Shown: positions 8,643-17,733 of the stretch, piece by piece | Position numbering within the stretch: position 1 is the first letter of the stretch | Layout of the letters: each line of letters opens with the position of its first letter | From: FEB-7 sp963698265 | GTDB lineage: Bacteria; Pseudomonadota; Gammaproteobacteria; Burkholderiales; Usitatibacteraceae | Assembly: GCA_963698265.1 (NCBI GenBank) | Contig: CAVOQC010000004.1 | Span: 62,001-126,000 of the forward strand | DNA: 64,000 nt | Reading direction: 5' to 3' | Position numbers and translations under genes: made by a program | The notes under the pieces: model-generated | Database searches by the model: none | What the model saw: the letters and a program-made list of their open reading frames with translations, nothing else | What the model was told of the DNA's origin: nothing

Positions 8643-8668
8643 GAAAAAGGGCGCCCGCAGGCGCCCTT
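8643..8668 (-). terminator. intrinsic terminator after the haem-binding protein gene
   Basis: A 9-bp perfect stem with loop TGCG, read on the minus strand, followed by five T. It sits 18 bp beyond the stop of the gene ending at 8686. Confidence 0.82.
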
Positions 8669-8685
8669 CGTCCCCGGCGTCCGGG

Positions 8686-9720
8686 TTACTTCGCGAACTT
8701 GAGCACCAGCGGCCCGCGGTGGTAGGCGTGCCGGACCTGCGCGTTGTCGAAGACCGCGACGCCGAACTCGTAGGCGCCGTCGAGCTTGTCGAACTGCACG
8801 TCGAACTTCGAGGTGGTCTTGAGCGTCCGGGCGATCTCGAAGGTGTACTTGCCGCCCTCCCACTTGCCGCCGACGTCGATCACGCCGCGCTCGCCCTGGA
8901 ACTTCTCGACCAGGATGGAGGCCACTTCGTCGCCGGCGACGAACTTCGAATCGTCGAAGGGCGCCTTGTCCGCGACATTGAGCCAGTAGGTGCCGCCCTT
9001 GTTCGCGGCCTTGCCGTCCTTGTTCATGAACTCGGGCTTGCCGTTCACGAGGTTCATGTTCGCGTAGCCGCCGCCCGTCTTCGCGTCGGACTTTCGTCCC
9101 GCGCCCGGGGCCTTGTCCTTGTCGTAGCGCGTGTGGTCGACGTACTGGTTGTCGATCTGTCCCAGCGACAGGCCGCCGCGCACGCCCTTCAGGTGCCAGA
9201 TGTCGCCCAGCTCGCCCGCGGTTTCGGTGTACTTGTTGCCGTAGGGCTTGGGCGGCTCGTTGTCGTGGCACATCTCGAAGCAGCCGGTCTTGCCGAAGGC
9301 CTTGATCGTGCCGCCGATGTTCCAGATGAACGCGAGCTTGTCCTCGTAGTAGAGGTTGTTGTCGCCGCCCTTGTCGGCCGGGTCCTTCAGCTTGATCCAG
9401 GTGCCGTCGGCCTGCTTCTGGTACGGGGCGCGGCGCAGGCTGTTGGTGGGGTCGTCGTACTGGACCAGGATGTAGAGCGTGTCGGCGGTGTAGGCGGCCT
9501 TGAGCGTCGCGTTGGTCTTGCCTTCGGGCAGGTTCTTCCCGCCGCGCATGGCGACCTTGATCTCCGGGGCATTGGCCCAGACCGCGTCGTTCGCGACGCC
9601 GTCGAGTTTCGGGGCGGCTCCCGCCTTGACGGCGGTGAGGACGTTCTGCGCGGCGCCCGCGCCGAACGCGAGGGCGAGGCAAGCTGCGAGCAGCGAGTGC
9701 TTGAGAAGGGGTTTCATCAT
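8686..9720 (-). CDS. ethylbenzene-dehydrogenase-related haem-binding periplasmic protein
   Basis: A 344-residue secreted protein with a signal peptide (LLAACLALAFGAGAAQ). The body matches the haem-binding domain found in the gamma subunits of ethylbenzene, chlorate and dimethylsulfide dehydrogenases: LDGVANDAVWANAPEIKV near the start, repeated beta-strands and FEIARTLKT near the end. A C-type haem-like motif C147-FEM-C151-H152 has three residues between the cysteines instead of two. The start at 9720 follows AGGAACCC. An upstream ATG at 9819 lies inside the FNR-type box and is rejected. The likely role is periplasmic electron transfer under low oxygen; the partner is unknown. Confidence 0.78.
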   Translation of the reverse strand: MMKPLLKHSLLAACLALAFGAGAAQNVLTAVKAGAAPKLDGVANDAVWANAPEIKVAMRGGKNLPEGKTNATLKAAYTADTLYILVQYDDPTNSLRRAPYQKQADGTWIKLKDPADKGGDNNLYYEDKLAFIWNIGGTIKAFGKTGCFEMCHDNEPPKPYGNKYTETAGELGDIWHLKGVRGGLSLGQIDNQYVDHTRYDKDKAPGAGRKSDAKTGGGYANMNLVNGKPEFMNKDGKAANKGGTYWLNVADKAPFDDSKFVAGDEVASILVEKFQGERGVIDVGGKWEGGKYTFEIARTLKTTSKFDVQFDKLDGAYEFGVAVFDNAQVRHAYHRGPLVLKFAK

Positions 9721-9778
9721 GGGTTCCTGATGGAGGTAGGGAAGGTTCGCGGAATGCAGCGCCGCGGATGGTGCATAC

Positions 9779-9784
9779 AGGGTA
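9779..9784 (-). promoter_or_regulatory. putative -10 box for the haem-binding protein gene
   Basis: TACCCT on the minus strand would place the transcription start near 9772. That puts the FNR-type box centre at about -41, the class II activator position. Confidence 0.4.
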
Positions 9785-9805
9785 TGCGGGTATCGATCGT
9801 CGATA

Positions 9806-9819
9806 TTGACCAGTGTCAA
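9806..9819 (-). promoter_or_regulatory. FNR/Dnr-type operator (TTGAC-N4-GTCAA)
   Basis: A perfect inverted repeat TTGAC-ACTG-GTCAA, close to the FNR consensus TTGAT-N4-ATCAA. It lies 86 bp upstream of the haem-binding protein gene. It suggests activation by an FNR/Dnr-family regulator when oxygen is low or nitric oxide is present. Confidence 0.68.
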
Positions 9820-9850
9820 TCGACGCAGGACGCGCGACGGATGCGCGCGC

Positions 9851-12433
9851 CTAGCCGAGCTGCTTCTTCAGGCGGTAGAGCGCCTCGAGCGCCTCGCGCG
9901 GGGTGAGGGCGTCGCAGTCGAGTTCGGCGAGTTCGTCGAGCACCGGATGCGGTTCCGGCGGCGCCTGCGCGGCGGGCGCGGAAAAGAGATCCGGCTGGGC
10001 GCCCGCTGGGCGCAGGTGCGTCTCCAGCTCGGCCAGGTGCTTTCTCGCGGCGCGCACGATCTCCTTCGGGATGCCGGCGAGGTGGGCCACGTGGATGCCG
10101 TAGGACTTGTCGGCGGGGCCGGGCTCGAGGCGGTGCAGGAACACGATGCGGTCCTTGTGCTCCACGGCGTCCAGGTGGACGTTCACGACGTTGGGCAGTT
10201 CGGCCGCGAGCTGCGTGAGCTCGAAGTAGTGCGTCGCGAAGAGCGTATAGCAGCGCACGCGCTCGGCGAGGTGGCGGGCGATCGCGTAGGCGAGCGCCAG
10301 TCCGTCGAAGGTGGAGGTGCCGCGCCCGATCTCGTCGACCAGCACGAGGCTGCGGGTGGTCGCGCCGTTGAGTATTGCCGCCGCCTCGGTCATCTCCACC
10401 ATGAAGGTCGAGCGCCCGCCCGCGAGGTCGTCGGAGGCGCCGATGCGCGTGAAGATCCGGTCGATCGGGCCGAGCGTTGCCGCGGCGGCCGGAACGTAGG
10501 AGCCGCAGGAAGCGAGGAGCGCGATCTGCGCGACCTGGCGCATGTAGGTCGACTTGCCGCCCATGTTCGGGCCGGTGACGAGGAGCAACTGGCGCGAGCG
10601 CGAAAGGCTCGTGTCGTTGGCGATGAAGTCCTCGACCTGGCTCTCGACCACGAGGTGGCGCCCGCCGGCGATCTCGATCATGTCGTCGTTCGTGAAGACG
10701 GGTCGCGTGAGGCCGAGAGTTTCGGCGGAGGCGGCGAGGGAAGCGAGCGCGTCGAGCGCAGCACCGCCATCCGCGATTTCGCGCAGCCGGGCGAGGCTCT
10801 CCAGCAGGCGTGCAAGGAGCGCTTCGTAGAGATCCTTCTCCCGGGCCAGCGCGCGATCCCCGGCGGCGAGCGCCTTGTCCTCGAAGGCCTTCAGCTCCGG
10901 CGTGATGAAGCGCTCGGCATTCTTCATGGTCTGCCGGCGGCGATAGTCGTCCGGCACCTTGTCCAGCTGGCCCTGCGTGACCTCGATGAAGAAGCCGTGG
11001 ACCTTGTTGAACACCACGCGCAGGTTGGCGATGCCGGTGCGCTCGCGTTCGCGCCTTTCCATTTCGAGGAGAAAGGCGCCGCAGTCCCCCTGGATGGCGC
11101 GAAGCTCGTCGAGTTCGCGGTCGAAACCGTCCCGGATCACGCCGCCCTCGCGCACGACGGCGGCGGGCTCGTCCCGGAGCGAGGCCGCGAGATCGGCGTG
11201 GAGGGCGTCGGCCGGTGCGAGCGGCGCGGCGAGCCCTTCCAGCGCGGGCGATCCCGCCGACGCGAGCAGGCCGTGCAGCTCCGGAAGTGTGGCTAGCGTG
11301 TCGCGAAGCCCCGCGAGATCGCGCGGCCGCGCGGTGCCGAGCGCCACGCGGGCGGCGATGCGTTCCACGTCCGACCATCCCGCGAGTGCGTCGAGCACTG
11401 CCGGGTAGCGCACGCGAGCCTCGCGATCGAGGAGGGCGGCGATGGCGTCGTGGCGCCGCGAGAGCGCACCGGTGTCGCGAAGCGGGTGGTGCATCCAGTG
11501 CAGGAGGCGGCGGCTGCCCATGGAGGTGGCAGAGCGATCCAGGAGCGACACGAGGGTCGGGGAAGGCGCGCCCGAGAGCGTCTCGCTGATCTCCAAGTTC
11601 CTGCGCGTGTGCGCGTCCATCTGCACGAACTCGCTCTCGCGTTCCACCGCGAGGCCGGTCACATGGGGAAGCGTCGACTGCTGCGTGTGCCGCGCGTAGG
11701 CGAGCAGGGCGCCCGCGGCGCCGAGCGCCGGCGAAAGCCCTTCCACGCCGTAGCCGGAGAGATCGGTCGTGCCGAACTGCCGGGCGAGTTCGCGCGCTGC
11801 GCCGGCGGGATCGAACTGCCAGGATTCGATGCGCCGGACCGGCACGGCGGCACGCAGCGCCGGCGGATCGGCATCGTCGGGGACCAGCAGCTCGGCGGGT
11901 TGCAGGCGATCGAGTTCTCCCGCAAGGCGGGCAGACGGCACCTCGGCCAGGCGCAGGCGCCCGCTCGCGAGCGACAGCCAGGCGAGGCCAGCGTTATCCC
12001 CGCCCACGCAGGCTGCCACGAGCAGGCTCTCGCGCGTGGCGGGGAGCAGCGCGGAGTCCGTGAGCGTCCCCGGGGTCACGACGCGCACGACCTTGCGCTC
12101 GACGGGCCCCTTCGAGGCGGCGGGATCTCCCACCTGCTCGCAGATGGCTACGGATTCTCCCAGCTTCACCAGCTTCGCGAGGTACTGCTCCACGGCGTGG
12201 TAGGGCACGCCCGCCATGCGGATGGGCTGGCCCGCGGAGGCGCCGCGCGTGGTGAGGGTTATGTCCAGCAGCTTCGCCGCGCGCTCCGCGTCGGCGTGGA
12301 AGAGCTCGTAGAAGTCTCCCATCCGGTAGAAGAGCAGCGTGTCCGGGTACCCCGCCTTCAGGGCGAGGTACTGCTGCATCATCGGGGTATGGGCGGCAGC
12401 CTGGGACTGCCCGGGATTTCGGGATGCGCTCAC
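9851..12433 (-). CDS. mutS: DNA mismatch repair protein MutS
   Basis: An 860-residue mismatch-recognition ATPase. The order is an N-terminal mismatch domain with FYRMGDFYELF (the Phe-X-Glu wedge), connector, lever and clamp regions, Walker A TGPNMGGKSTYMRQ, Walker B LVLVDEIGRGTSTFDG and FATHYFEL. The C-terminus is the short helix-turn-helix dimerisation region. GTG 12433 is chosen because it gives MSASRNPGQSQAAAHTPMMQQYL, matching the family. The open frame continues to 12595 but runs through the likely promoter. It acts with MutL in post-replicative repair. Confidence 0.95.
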   Translation of the reverse strand: MSASRNPGQSQAAAHTPMMQQYLALKAGYPDTLLFYRMGDFYELFHADAERAAKLLDITLTTRGASAGQPIRMAGVPYHAVEQYLAKLVKLGESVAICEQVGDPAASKGPVERKVVRVVTPGTLTDSALLPATRESLLVAACVGGDNAGLAWLSLASGRLRLAEVPSARLAGELDRLQPAELLVPDDADPPALRAAVPVRRIESWQFDPAGAARELARQFGTTDLSGYGVEGLSPALGAAGALLAYARHTQQSTLPHVTGLAVERESEFVQMDAHTRRNLEISETLSGAPSPTLVSLLDRSATSMGSRRLLHWMHHPLRDTGALSRRHDAIAALLDREARVRYPAVLDALAGWSDVERIAARVALGTARPRDLAGLRDTLATLPELHGLLASAGSPALEGLAAPLAPADALHADLAASLRDEPAAVVREGGVIRDGFDRELDELRAIQGDCGAFLLEMERRERERTGIANLRVVFNKVHGFFIEVTQGQLDKVPDDYRRRQTMKNAERFITPELKAFEDKALAAGDRALAREKDLYEALLARLLESLARLREIADGGAALDALASLAASAETLGLTRPVFTNDDMIEIAGGRHLVVESQVEDFIANDTSLSRSRQLLLVTGPNMGGKSTYMRQVAQIALLASCGSYVPAAAATLGPIDRIFTRIGASDDLAGGRSTFMVEMTEAAAILNGATTRSLVLVDEIGRGTSTFDGLALAYAIARHLAERVRCYTLFATHYFELTQLAAELPNVVNVHLDAVEHKDRIVFLHRLEPGPADKSYGIHVAHLAGIPKEIVRAARKHLAELETHLRPAGAQPDLFSAPAAQAPPEPHPVLDELAELDCDALTPREALEALYRLKKQLG

Positions 12434-12481
12434 GGCTCTGCCAGTCAGTCCGTGGCCCGGCGGGCCGAACGGCACGCCGCC

Positions 12482-12487
12482 ATTGTA
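12482..12487 (-). promoter_or_regulatory. putative -10 box for mutS
   Basis: TACAAT on the minus strand, followed by GGCGGCG. This places the start site near 12475, about 40 bp before the GTG. No convincing -35. Confidence 0.4.
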
Positions 12488-12843
12488 GCAACGGCTATCC
12501 CGGGCGGCGCCTTTGCCGCCGGGATGACCAGGCGACGTGAAATCACTCCACAGGATCCTTCCCCGCAGTCCTTTGTCCCCGGCGAGCGCCTGCAAGCCGG
12601 CATGAGCGCATCCGTTCCGGCGTTGTCCGGGTCGAGGACCTGGTCCCCGGCCCCTGGGGCGCGTGCATTCCCGTCGAGGAGGACGATCCCGAGTGACGCC
12701 AGGACGATCGCCGCGTTCGGCGGGCTCGCAGATCGGCTACCCTTGGCGGTGAGGATTCCATAACGGCGACGGCGGGCGCGCGGCGGGCAATTGCCGGCGC
12801 GACCTCCGGCCGTCCGACCGACGACTGTCCGCACGCACCTTCC
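12488..12843. other. gap without recognisable gene
   Basis: About 360 bp between the divergent mutS and the sensor-kinase gene. Short open frames exist on both strands but none has a ribosome-binding site or recognisable product. I see no terminator, repeat or RNA gene. The sensor-kinase promoter is presumably here but is not evident. Confidence 0.5.
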
Positions 12844-15800
12844 ATGTTCGCCTCGTTTCGATCCCAACTCGTCGCCCTGATGGCCATCGCGGTCGTGGGG
12901 GCGGTCATCGTGATCACGTTGGGCCACCGGGAGCGCGCCGATGCGGAGTACCGGCGAGCGCAGGAGGCCGCGCAATCCCGGGCCCAGGAAATCGTCCGGG
13001 AAGCGGAGGAAGTCGCGAGGCTTGCCGGGGAGGTCGTGGCCTATGCCGCGCGCCGGGCCGGCAGGCAGGCGCTGATCGAAGGCAAATGCGATCCGGATCT
13101 CGTGGCGGTGGGCGAGGCGATCCCGGATATCGGCAACATCGGCTTCATCGATCGCACGGGACGCCTCGTGTGTTCCGTGATCGCCCTGCCGCCGGAAGGG
13201 GTTTCCCTCGCGCGCGTACCCTGGTTTGCGCCGGCGCTGGCGGCCGGCGCCCCGCGGGTGAGCGGCGCGTTCTTCGGGCCGCTCAACCAGCGCTGGGTCG
13301 CGGTGTTCACCCACCCGGTGCGCGACCCGAAGGGGGAAATCGTGGGTGTCGCGGTCCTTGCCGTGGACCTCTCGCGATTCTCGGCGCTGGTCACGGAGTC
13401 GCCGGTGCCGGAGGGCGGCTTTGCGGCGATCGTGGACGGGGCCGGAACGCTGGTCGCAGGCATGCCCCCCGAGCCCGAGGCGGTCGGCAAGCCCGCGCGC
13501 GACGAGCTGCTTCTCGCGGGCGGGCCCGGGAACGAAGACCCGCAGGCGGCGGCAAAACGGGCCGCGGGCGCGGGGCGCATCGCGGCCGTGAAGCCGATCA
13601 CCGGCACCGGCTGGCATGCGGTCGTCGTGGTGCCCGAACAGGCGGCGTTGGCCGAGGCGTCCGCGCAGTCCCGGCGCATCGCGACGAATGTCGTCGCGCT
13701 CTTCGTGGTGATCGCCGTGGTGCTCGCGTGGATCGTGGCGCGGCTCGTGAAGCCGATGGAGCGTCTCGCGGAAGCGGCGCGATCTGCCGCGGTGGGCGGG
13801 CGAAGCGTGCGTGCGCAGGTGGCAGGGCCATCGGAGGTGCGCACGATCGCCGCGCGCTTCAACGACCTGCTCGAAGCGCGCGAGGCGGCAGAGAATGGCC
13901 TGCGCGAAAGCGAGTCGCGCTTTCGCGACGTGATCCAGAACGCGCCGGACGCCATCGTGATCGTAGATCCGGATTCCGGGATCTTCGTGGAAGCCAACGC
14001 ACGGGCCGAGGAGTTCTTCGGCCTGGATCGCGAGGAACTGCTGCGCACCGGGCCGGCGGCGCTCAGCCCGCCGGTGCAGCCCGATGGCCGCGGCTCGGAG
14101 GAGGCCGCGCGCCAGTGGATCGGAATGTGCCGCGACGGCCGGCGGCCGGTCTTCGAGTGGATGCACCTCGATGCCGCGGGCCGTGCGATCGACAGCGAAG
14201 TGAGGCTCGTTCCCATGCAGTGGGGAGGGCGAATGCACGTCCGCGGCAGCATGGTGGACATCCGCGACCGCAAGCGCGCGGACAAGCGCCTCGCGCGCCT
14301 CGCGCGGCTCTACGCTGCGCTCAGCCACACGAACGAGGCGCTGGTGCGCGCCGACGATCCCGCGGCGCTCTATGCCGACATCTGCCGGATCGCGGTCGTC
14401 GACGGGGGCATCCGCATGGTCTGGATCGGGCTCCTGGACGAAGCCTCGGGGCAGGTCGTCCCGGCGGTGTGGCATGGGCAGGCCGGCGACTACTTCGAGG
14501 GCCTGCGCATATCGGTCGATGCCGAGCAGGCCGAGGGTCGCGGAGCCACGGGCACAGCGATCCGCGAGCGGCGCAACGTGGTCTTCAACGACTACGAGGC
14601 GGAGCCGTTCACGGCGCCGTGGCGCGAACGGGCGCGGGCGGCGGGGTTCCGCGCCCTCGCCGCGGTGCCCCTGGTGCGCGACGGGCGCGCGATCGGCACG
14701 CTCAACCTCCACGCCGGCGAGCCCGACTTCTTCGACGAGGAAATGGTCGGGCTCCTCGACGAAATGGCGAAGGACATCGCGTTCGCGCTGGACAAGATGG
14801 AGTCCGACGCACAGCGCGAACGCGCGGTGGTGGCGCTGCTCGCCTCGGAGAGCCGGCTGCGCGAGGTGCTCGAGACCGTGCCGCTCGTCGCGGTGAGCCT
14901 GGACACGCAGGCGCGGATCACGTTCTGCAACGACGCCCTGCTTCGCCTGACCGGATGGTCGCGCGAGGAGGTGCTCGGTGCGGACTGGTTCTCGCGCTTC
15001 ATCGGGGCGACGGATACGGCGGTTCGGGAGCTCTTCCGCAAGGCCGTCGCGACGGGGGAGCTTCTCCAGCATTACGAGAACGAGATTCTCACCCGGGCCG
15101 GCGAAAGGCGACTCGTGCGCTGGTCCAATACCCTCATCCATGCCGGCGGGCATATCGTGGGCACGACGAGCCTGGGCGAGGACGTGACGGTGCGGCGCGA
15201 GGCCGAGGAGGCGCTGCGGGAGAGCGAGGCGCGCTTCCGCTCGCTCGTCGACGGCGTGTCCTCGATACCGGTGCAGGGATTCGACCGCGACCGGCGCGTC
15301 GTATTCTGGAACGCGGCGAGCGAGCGCCTCTACGGCTACGCGGCGGCCGAGGCCACCGGCAGGCGGCTCGAGGACCTCCTCTTCCCCCCCGAGACTCGCG
15401 ACGCGATCGTCGCCTCGTGCAACGCGTGGCTCGTTGGCGGGCCGGCCGTTCCGGCCGGGGAGTTCCGCCTCCGGCGCAAGGACGGCACGACGGTCGAGGT
15501 GTTCACCAGCCCCGTGATCGTTCCCAACATCCGCGGCGAGCCCGAGATCTACTGCATCGACGTGGATCTCACCGAGTTGCACCGGGCGCAGGCGGCGCTT
15601 CGCGAGGGCGAGGAGCGGTTCCGTTCCGTCGTGGCCGGTCTTTCGGAGGGGATCATGCTCTTCGACCTGGAGGGCAGGCTGCTCCTGTGCAACGACGCCG
15701 CGGAGCGGATGCTGGGTGCGCCGGCCGAGGCGATGCTGGGCCGCGAGGTACTTTCCGCGGACTGGTCGTGGGACGGGATTCGCGAGGACGGCTCGCCCTT

Positions 15801-16764
15801 CCCGGTCGAGGAGATGCCGCTCACCATGGCCCTGCGCTCGGAGGAATATCTCCGCAACGTGGTGATGGGCGTCGCGCCGATGGGAAGGCGGCGGATCTGG
15901 ATCGAGGTCAGCGCCCGGAAGATCCCGGGTCCGGGAGGAGCGGGCGCGGTCCTCGTGTCATTCTCCGACGTCACCAAGCGCCACGCGGCAGAGCAGGAGG
16001 TGCGCAGCATGAACCTGGTGCTCGAGCGGCGCGTGGCGGCGCGGACCGCGGAGCTGGAGACGGCCAACCGCGAGCTCGAATCGTTCAGCTACTCGATTTC
16101 CCACGACCTGCGCACGCCGCTGCGCGCGATCGACGGCTACAGCGCCGTGGTGATGGACGAGGAAGGCGGGCGCGTCTCGCCCGAGTCGCGGGAGCTTCTC
16201 GGCCGCATCCGCACGGCCGCCGCCCGCATGGCGCGCATGATCGACGACCTCCTGAACCTCGCCTACATCGGTCGTGCCGAGATCGAACGCACGGAGGTCG
16301 ACCTGAGCCACATCGTGGCCGAACTCTCCGCGGAGCTTTCGCGCAAGGATCCCGGCCGGCGTTGCGATTGGGTCATCGCGCCGGGGGTTCGCGCCTCCGG
16401 CGAAGAGGGACTGCTGAGGAACATCCTGGAGAACCTGCTGGAAAATGCCTGGCGCTACACCTCGCGACGCGAGCACGCCCGGATCGAGTTCGGGATGCGC
16501 ACGGACCCGGGCGGGCGCCAGGTATTCTTCGTGAAGGACAACGGCGCCGGATTCGACCTCGCGCACGCCCACAAGCTCTTCGGCGCCTTCCAGCGGCTGC
16601 ACGCGGATCGCGAATTTCCCGGCCACGGCATCGGCCTCGCGACGGTGCGCCGGATCGTGCAGCGACACGGCGGCAGGGTCTGGGCCGACGGAGTGGTCGG
16701 CGTGGGCGCGACGTTCTTTTTCACGCTCGGAGTCGCGCCGGCGGCGCCGGGCGTGGCGCCATGA
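12844..16764 (+). CDS. multi-PAS/GAF membrane sensor histidine kinase
   Basis: A 1306-residue sensor kinase. An N-terminal membrane helix (about 8-28) and a periplasmic Cache-like domain are followed by a second helix near 280-300 and a HAMP linker. Then come PAS (from about 356), GAF (about 486-655) and three more PAS domains (from about 669, 793 and 922). The dimerisation domain has phospho-acceptor H1087 in SISHDLRTPLRA, and the ATPase domain has NLLENAWRYT, DNGAGF and GHGIGLATV. The kinase half resembles bacteriophytochrome-type HisKA kinases. No response regulator is adjacent. The stop overlaps the prenyltransferase start as ATGA. The ligand is unknown. Confidence 0.88.
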   Translation: MFASFRSQLVALMAIAVVGAVIVITLGHRERADAEYRRAQEAAQSRAQEIVREAEEVARLAGEVVAYAARRAGRQALIEGKCDPDLVAVGEAIPDIGNIGFIDRTGRLVCSVIALPPEGVSLARVPWFAPALAAGAPRVSGAFFGPLNQRWVAVFTHPVRDPKGEIVGVAVLAVDLSRFSALVTESPVPEGGFAAIVDGAGTLVAGMPPEPEAVGKPARDELLLAGGPGNEDPQAAAKRAAGAGRIAAVKPITGTGWHAVVVVPEQAALAEASAQSRRIATNVVALFVVIAVVLAWIVARLVKPMERLAEAARSAAVGGRSVRAQVAGPSEVRTIAARFNDLLEAREAAENGLRESESRFRDVIQNAPDAIVIVDPDSGIFVEANARAEEFFGLDREELLRTGPAALSPPVQPDGRGSEEAARQWIGMCRDGRRPVFEWMHLDAAGRAIDSEVRLVPMQWGGRMHVRGSMVDIRDRKRADKRLARLARLYAALSHTNEALVRADDPAALYADICRIAVVDGGIRMVWIGLLDEASGQVVPAVWHGQAGDYFEGLRISVDAEQAEGRGATGTAIRERRNVVFNDYEAEPFTAPWRERARAAGFRALAAVPLVRDGRAIGTLNLHAGEPDFFDEEMVGLLDEMAKDIAFALDKMESDAQRERAVVALLASESRLREVLETVPLVAVSLDTQARITFCNDALLRLTGWSREEVLGADWFSRFIGATDTAVRELFRKAVATGELLQHYENEILTRAGERRLVRWSNTLIHAGGHIVGTTSLGEDVTVRREAEEALRESEARFRSLVDGVSSIPVQGFDRDRRVVFWNAASERLYGYAAAEATGRRLEDLLFPPETRDAIVASCNAWLVGGPAVPAGEFRLRRKDGTTVEVFTSPVIVPNIRGEPEIYCIDVDLTELHRAQAALREGEERFRSVVAGLSEGIMLFDLEGRLLLCNDAAERMLGAPAEAMLGREVLSADWSWDGIREDGSPFPVEEMPLTMALRSEEYLRNVVMGVAPMGRRRIWIEVSARKIPGPGGAGAVLVSFSDVTKRHAAEQEVRSMNLVLERRVAARTAELETANRELESFSYSISHDLRTPLRAIDGYSAVVMDEEGGRVSPESRELLGRIRTAAARMARMIDDLLNLAYIGRAEIERTEVDLSHIVAELSAELSRKDPGRRCDWVIAPGVRASGEEGLLRNILENLLENAWRYTSRREHARIEFGMRTDPGGRQVFFVKDNGAGFDLAHAHKLFGAFQRLHADREFPGHGIGLATVRRIVQRHGGRVWADGVVGVGATFFFTLGVAPAAPGVAP

Positions 16765-17717
16765 GACCGCAGGCACCTCGGGCTGGCCGCGAGGCGACGC
16801 CCGGTGTCGTAGCGCCGGGGTCCCTGCGAGCCTGGGCCGTGGCGATCCGTCCGCGCACGCTGTGGATCGCCGCGATCCCCGTGGTGGTGGCGACGTCGCT
16901 CGCGTGGATGCTGGGGCACGGAGTCGTGCCGTGGGTGGTCGCCGCGGCGTTCGTCGCCTCGATCCTCATGCAGGTCATCACGAACCTCCAGAACGACGTG
17001 GGATACACGGCGCGCGGACTGGAGAACGGGATGCGCGTGGGCTTGCCCAGGGCCACCGCCCGCGGCTGGCTCACGGCCGGCGAGGTGCGGCGCGCGATCG
17101 CGGTGGCCATCGGTTGCGCGGTGCTCGTCGGCACGCCGCTTGCGATGCATGCCGGGCCGGCGGTGGCCGCGATAGGCACATCGTCCGTGCTCGCCGCGCT
17201 CGCCTACATGGGCGGTCCCCGGCCCATCGCCTACACGCCGTTCGGAGAGCTCGCGGTGTTCGTCTTCTTCGGTTTGGTGGCGGTGCTCGGCACCTATTTC
17301 CTGCACGCCGGCCCGGGGGGGGCGCTCGTCTGGCTGGCCGCGGCCGCCACGGGATCGCACGCGGCGGCGGTGCTCGTCGTGAACAACCACCGCGACGCGG
17401 AGCACGATCGGCAAACCGGTCGCCGGACCTTCGCCGCGAGCTTCGGCACGGCCGCCTCCGCGAGGCTCTTCGCGGTCGCGCTGTGGATGCCCTTCGCGGC
17501 GGCGGCGGCCATGGCGGCCATCGCGGCGCGACCCGGACTCGCCGCTCCCCTGCTTCTCCTGCCGATGGCGTGGGGGCTGCAGCGGGACTTCCTGGCCACC
17601 CCGGAGGGGCCTGCGTTCAACCGCATCCTGTTTCGCACCGTGAAGCTCGAACTCGCCTTCGGAGCGGCCCTTTCCGCCGGTGCGGTGCTGCAGCGTCTCG
17701 CCGGGCAGGGCTCGTGA
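16761..17717 (+). CDS. UbiA/MenA-family prenyltransferase
   Basis: A 318-residue membrane protein with about eight or nine hydrophobic helices. The second aspartate-rich motif NNHRDAEHDRQTGRRTFA is typical of MenA (1,4-dihydroxy-2-naphthoate prenyltransferase). The first motif is TNLQNDVGYTARG, where MenA usually has NDYGD, so the second aspartate is a tyrosine. It presumably attaches a prenyl chain to an aromatic acceptor. No other menaquinone gene is near, so MenA identity is not certain. The ATG overlaps the stop of the sensor kinase gene, so the two are translated together. Confidence 0.75.
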   Translation: MRPQAPRAGREATPGVVAPGSLRAWAVAIRPRTLWIAAIPVVVATSLAWMLGHGVVPWVVAAAFVASILMQVITNLQNDVGYTARGLENGMRVGLPRATARGWLTAGEVRRAIAVAIGCAVLVGTPLAMHAGPAVAAIGTSSVLAALAYMGGPRPIAYTPFGELAVFVFFGLVAVLGTYFLHAGPGGALVWLAAAATGSHAAAVLVVNNHRDAEHDRQTGRRTFAASFGTAASARLFAVALWMPFAAAAAMAAIAARPGLAAPLLLLPMAWGLQRDFLATPEGPAFNRILFRTVKLELAFGAALSAGAVLQRLAGQGS

Positions 17718-17733
17718 CGCGGGCAGGATCCGC

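Noticed and set aside
12434..12595. N-terminal extension of MutS to 12595
   Set aside because: The extension crosses a -10-like TACAAT and has no similarity to MutS; GTG 12433 gives the expected N-terminus.
12445..15582. 1045-codon minus-strand open frame opposite the sensor kinase
   Set aside because: The plus-strand frame carries all kinase, PAS and GAF motifs; the opposite frame has the composition of a GC shadow.
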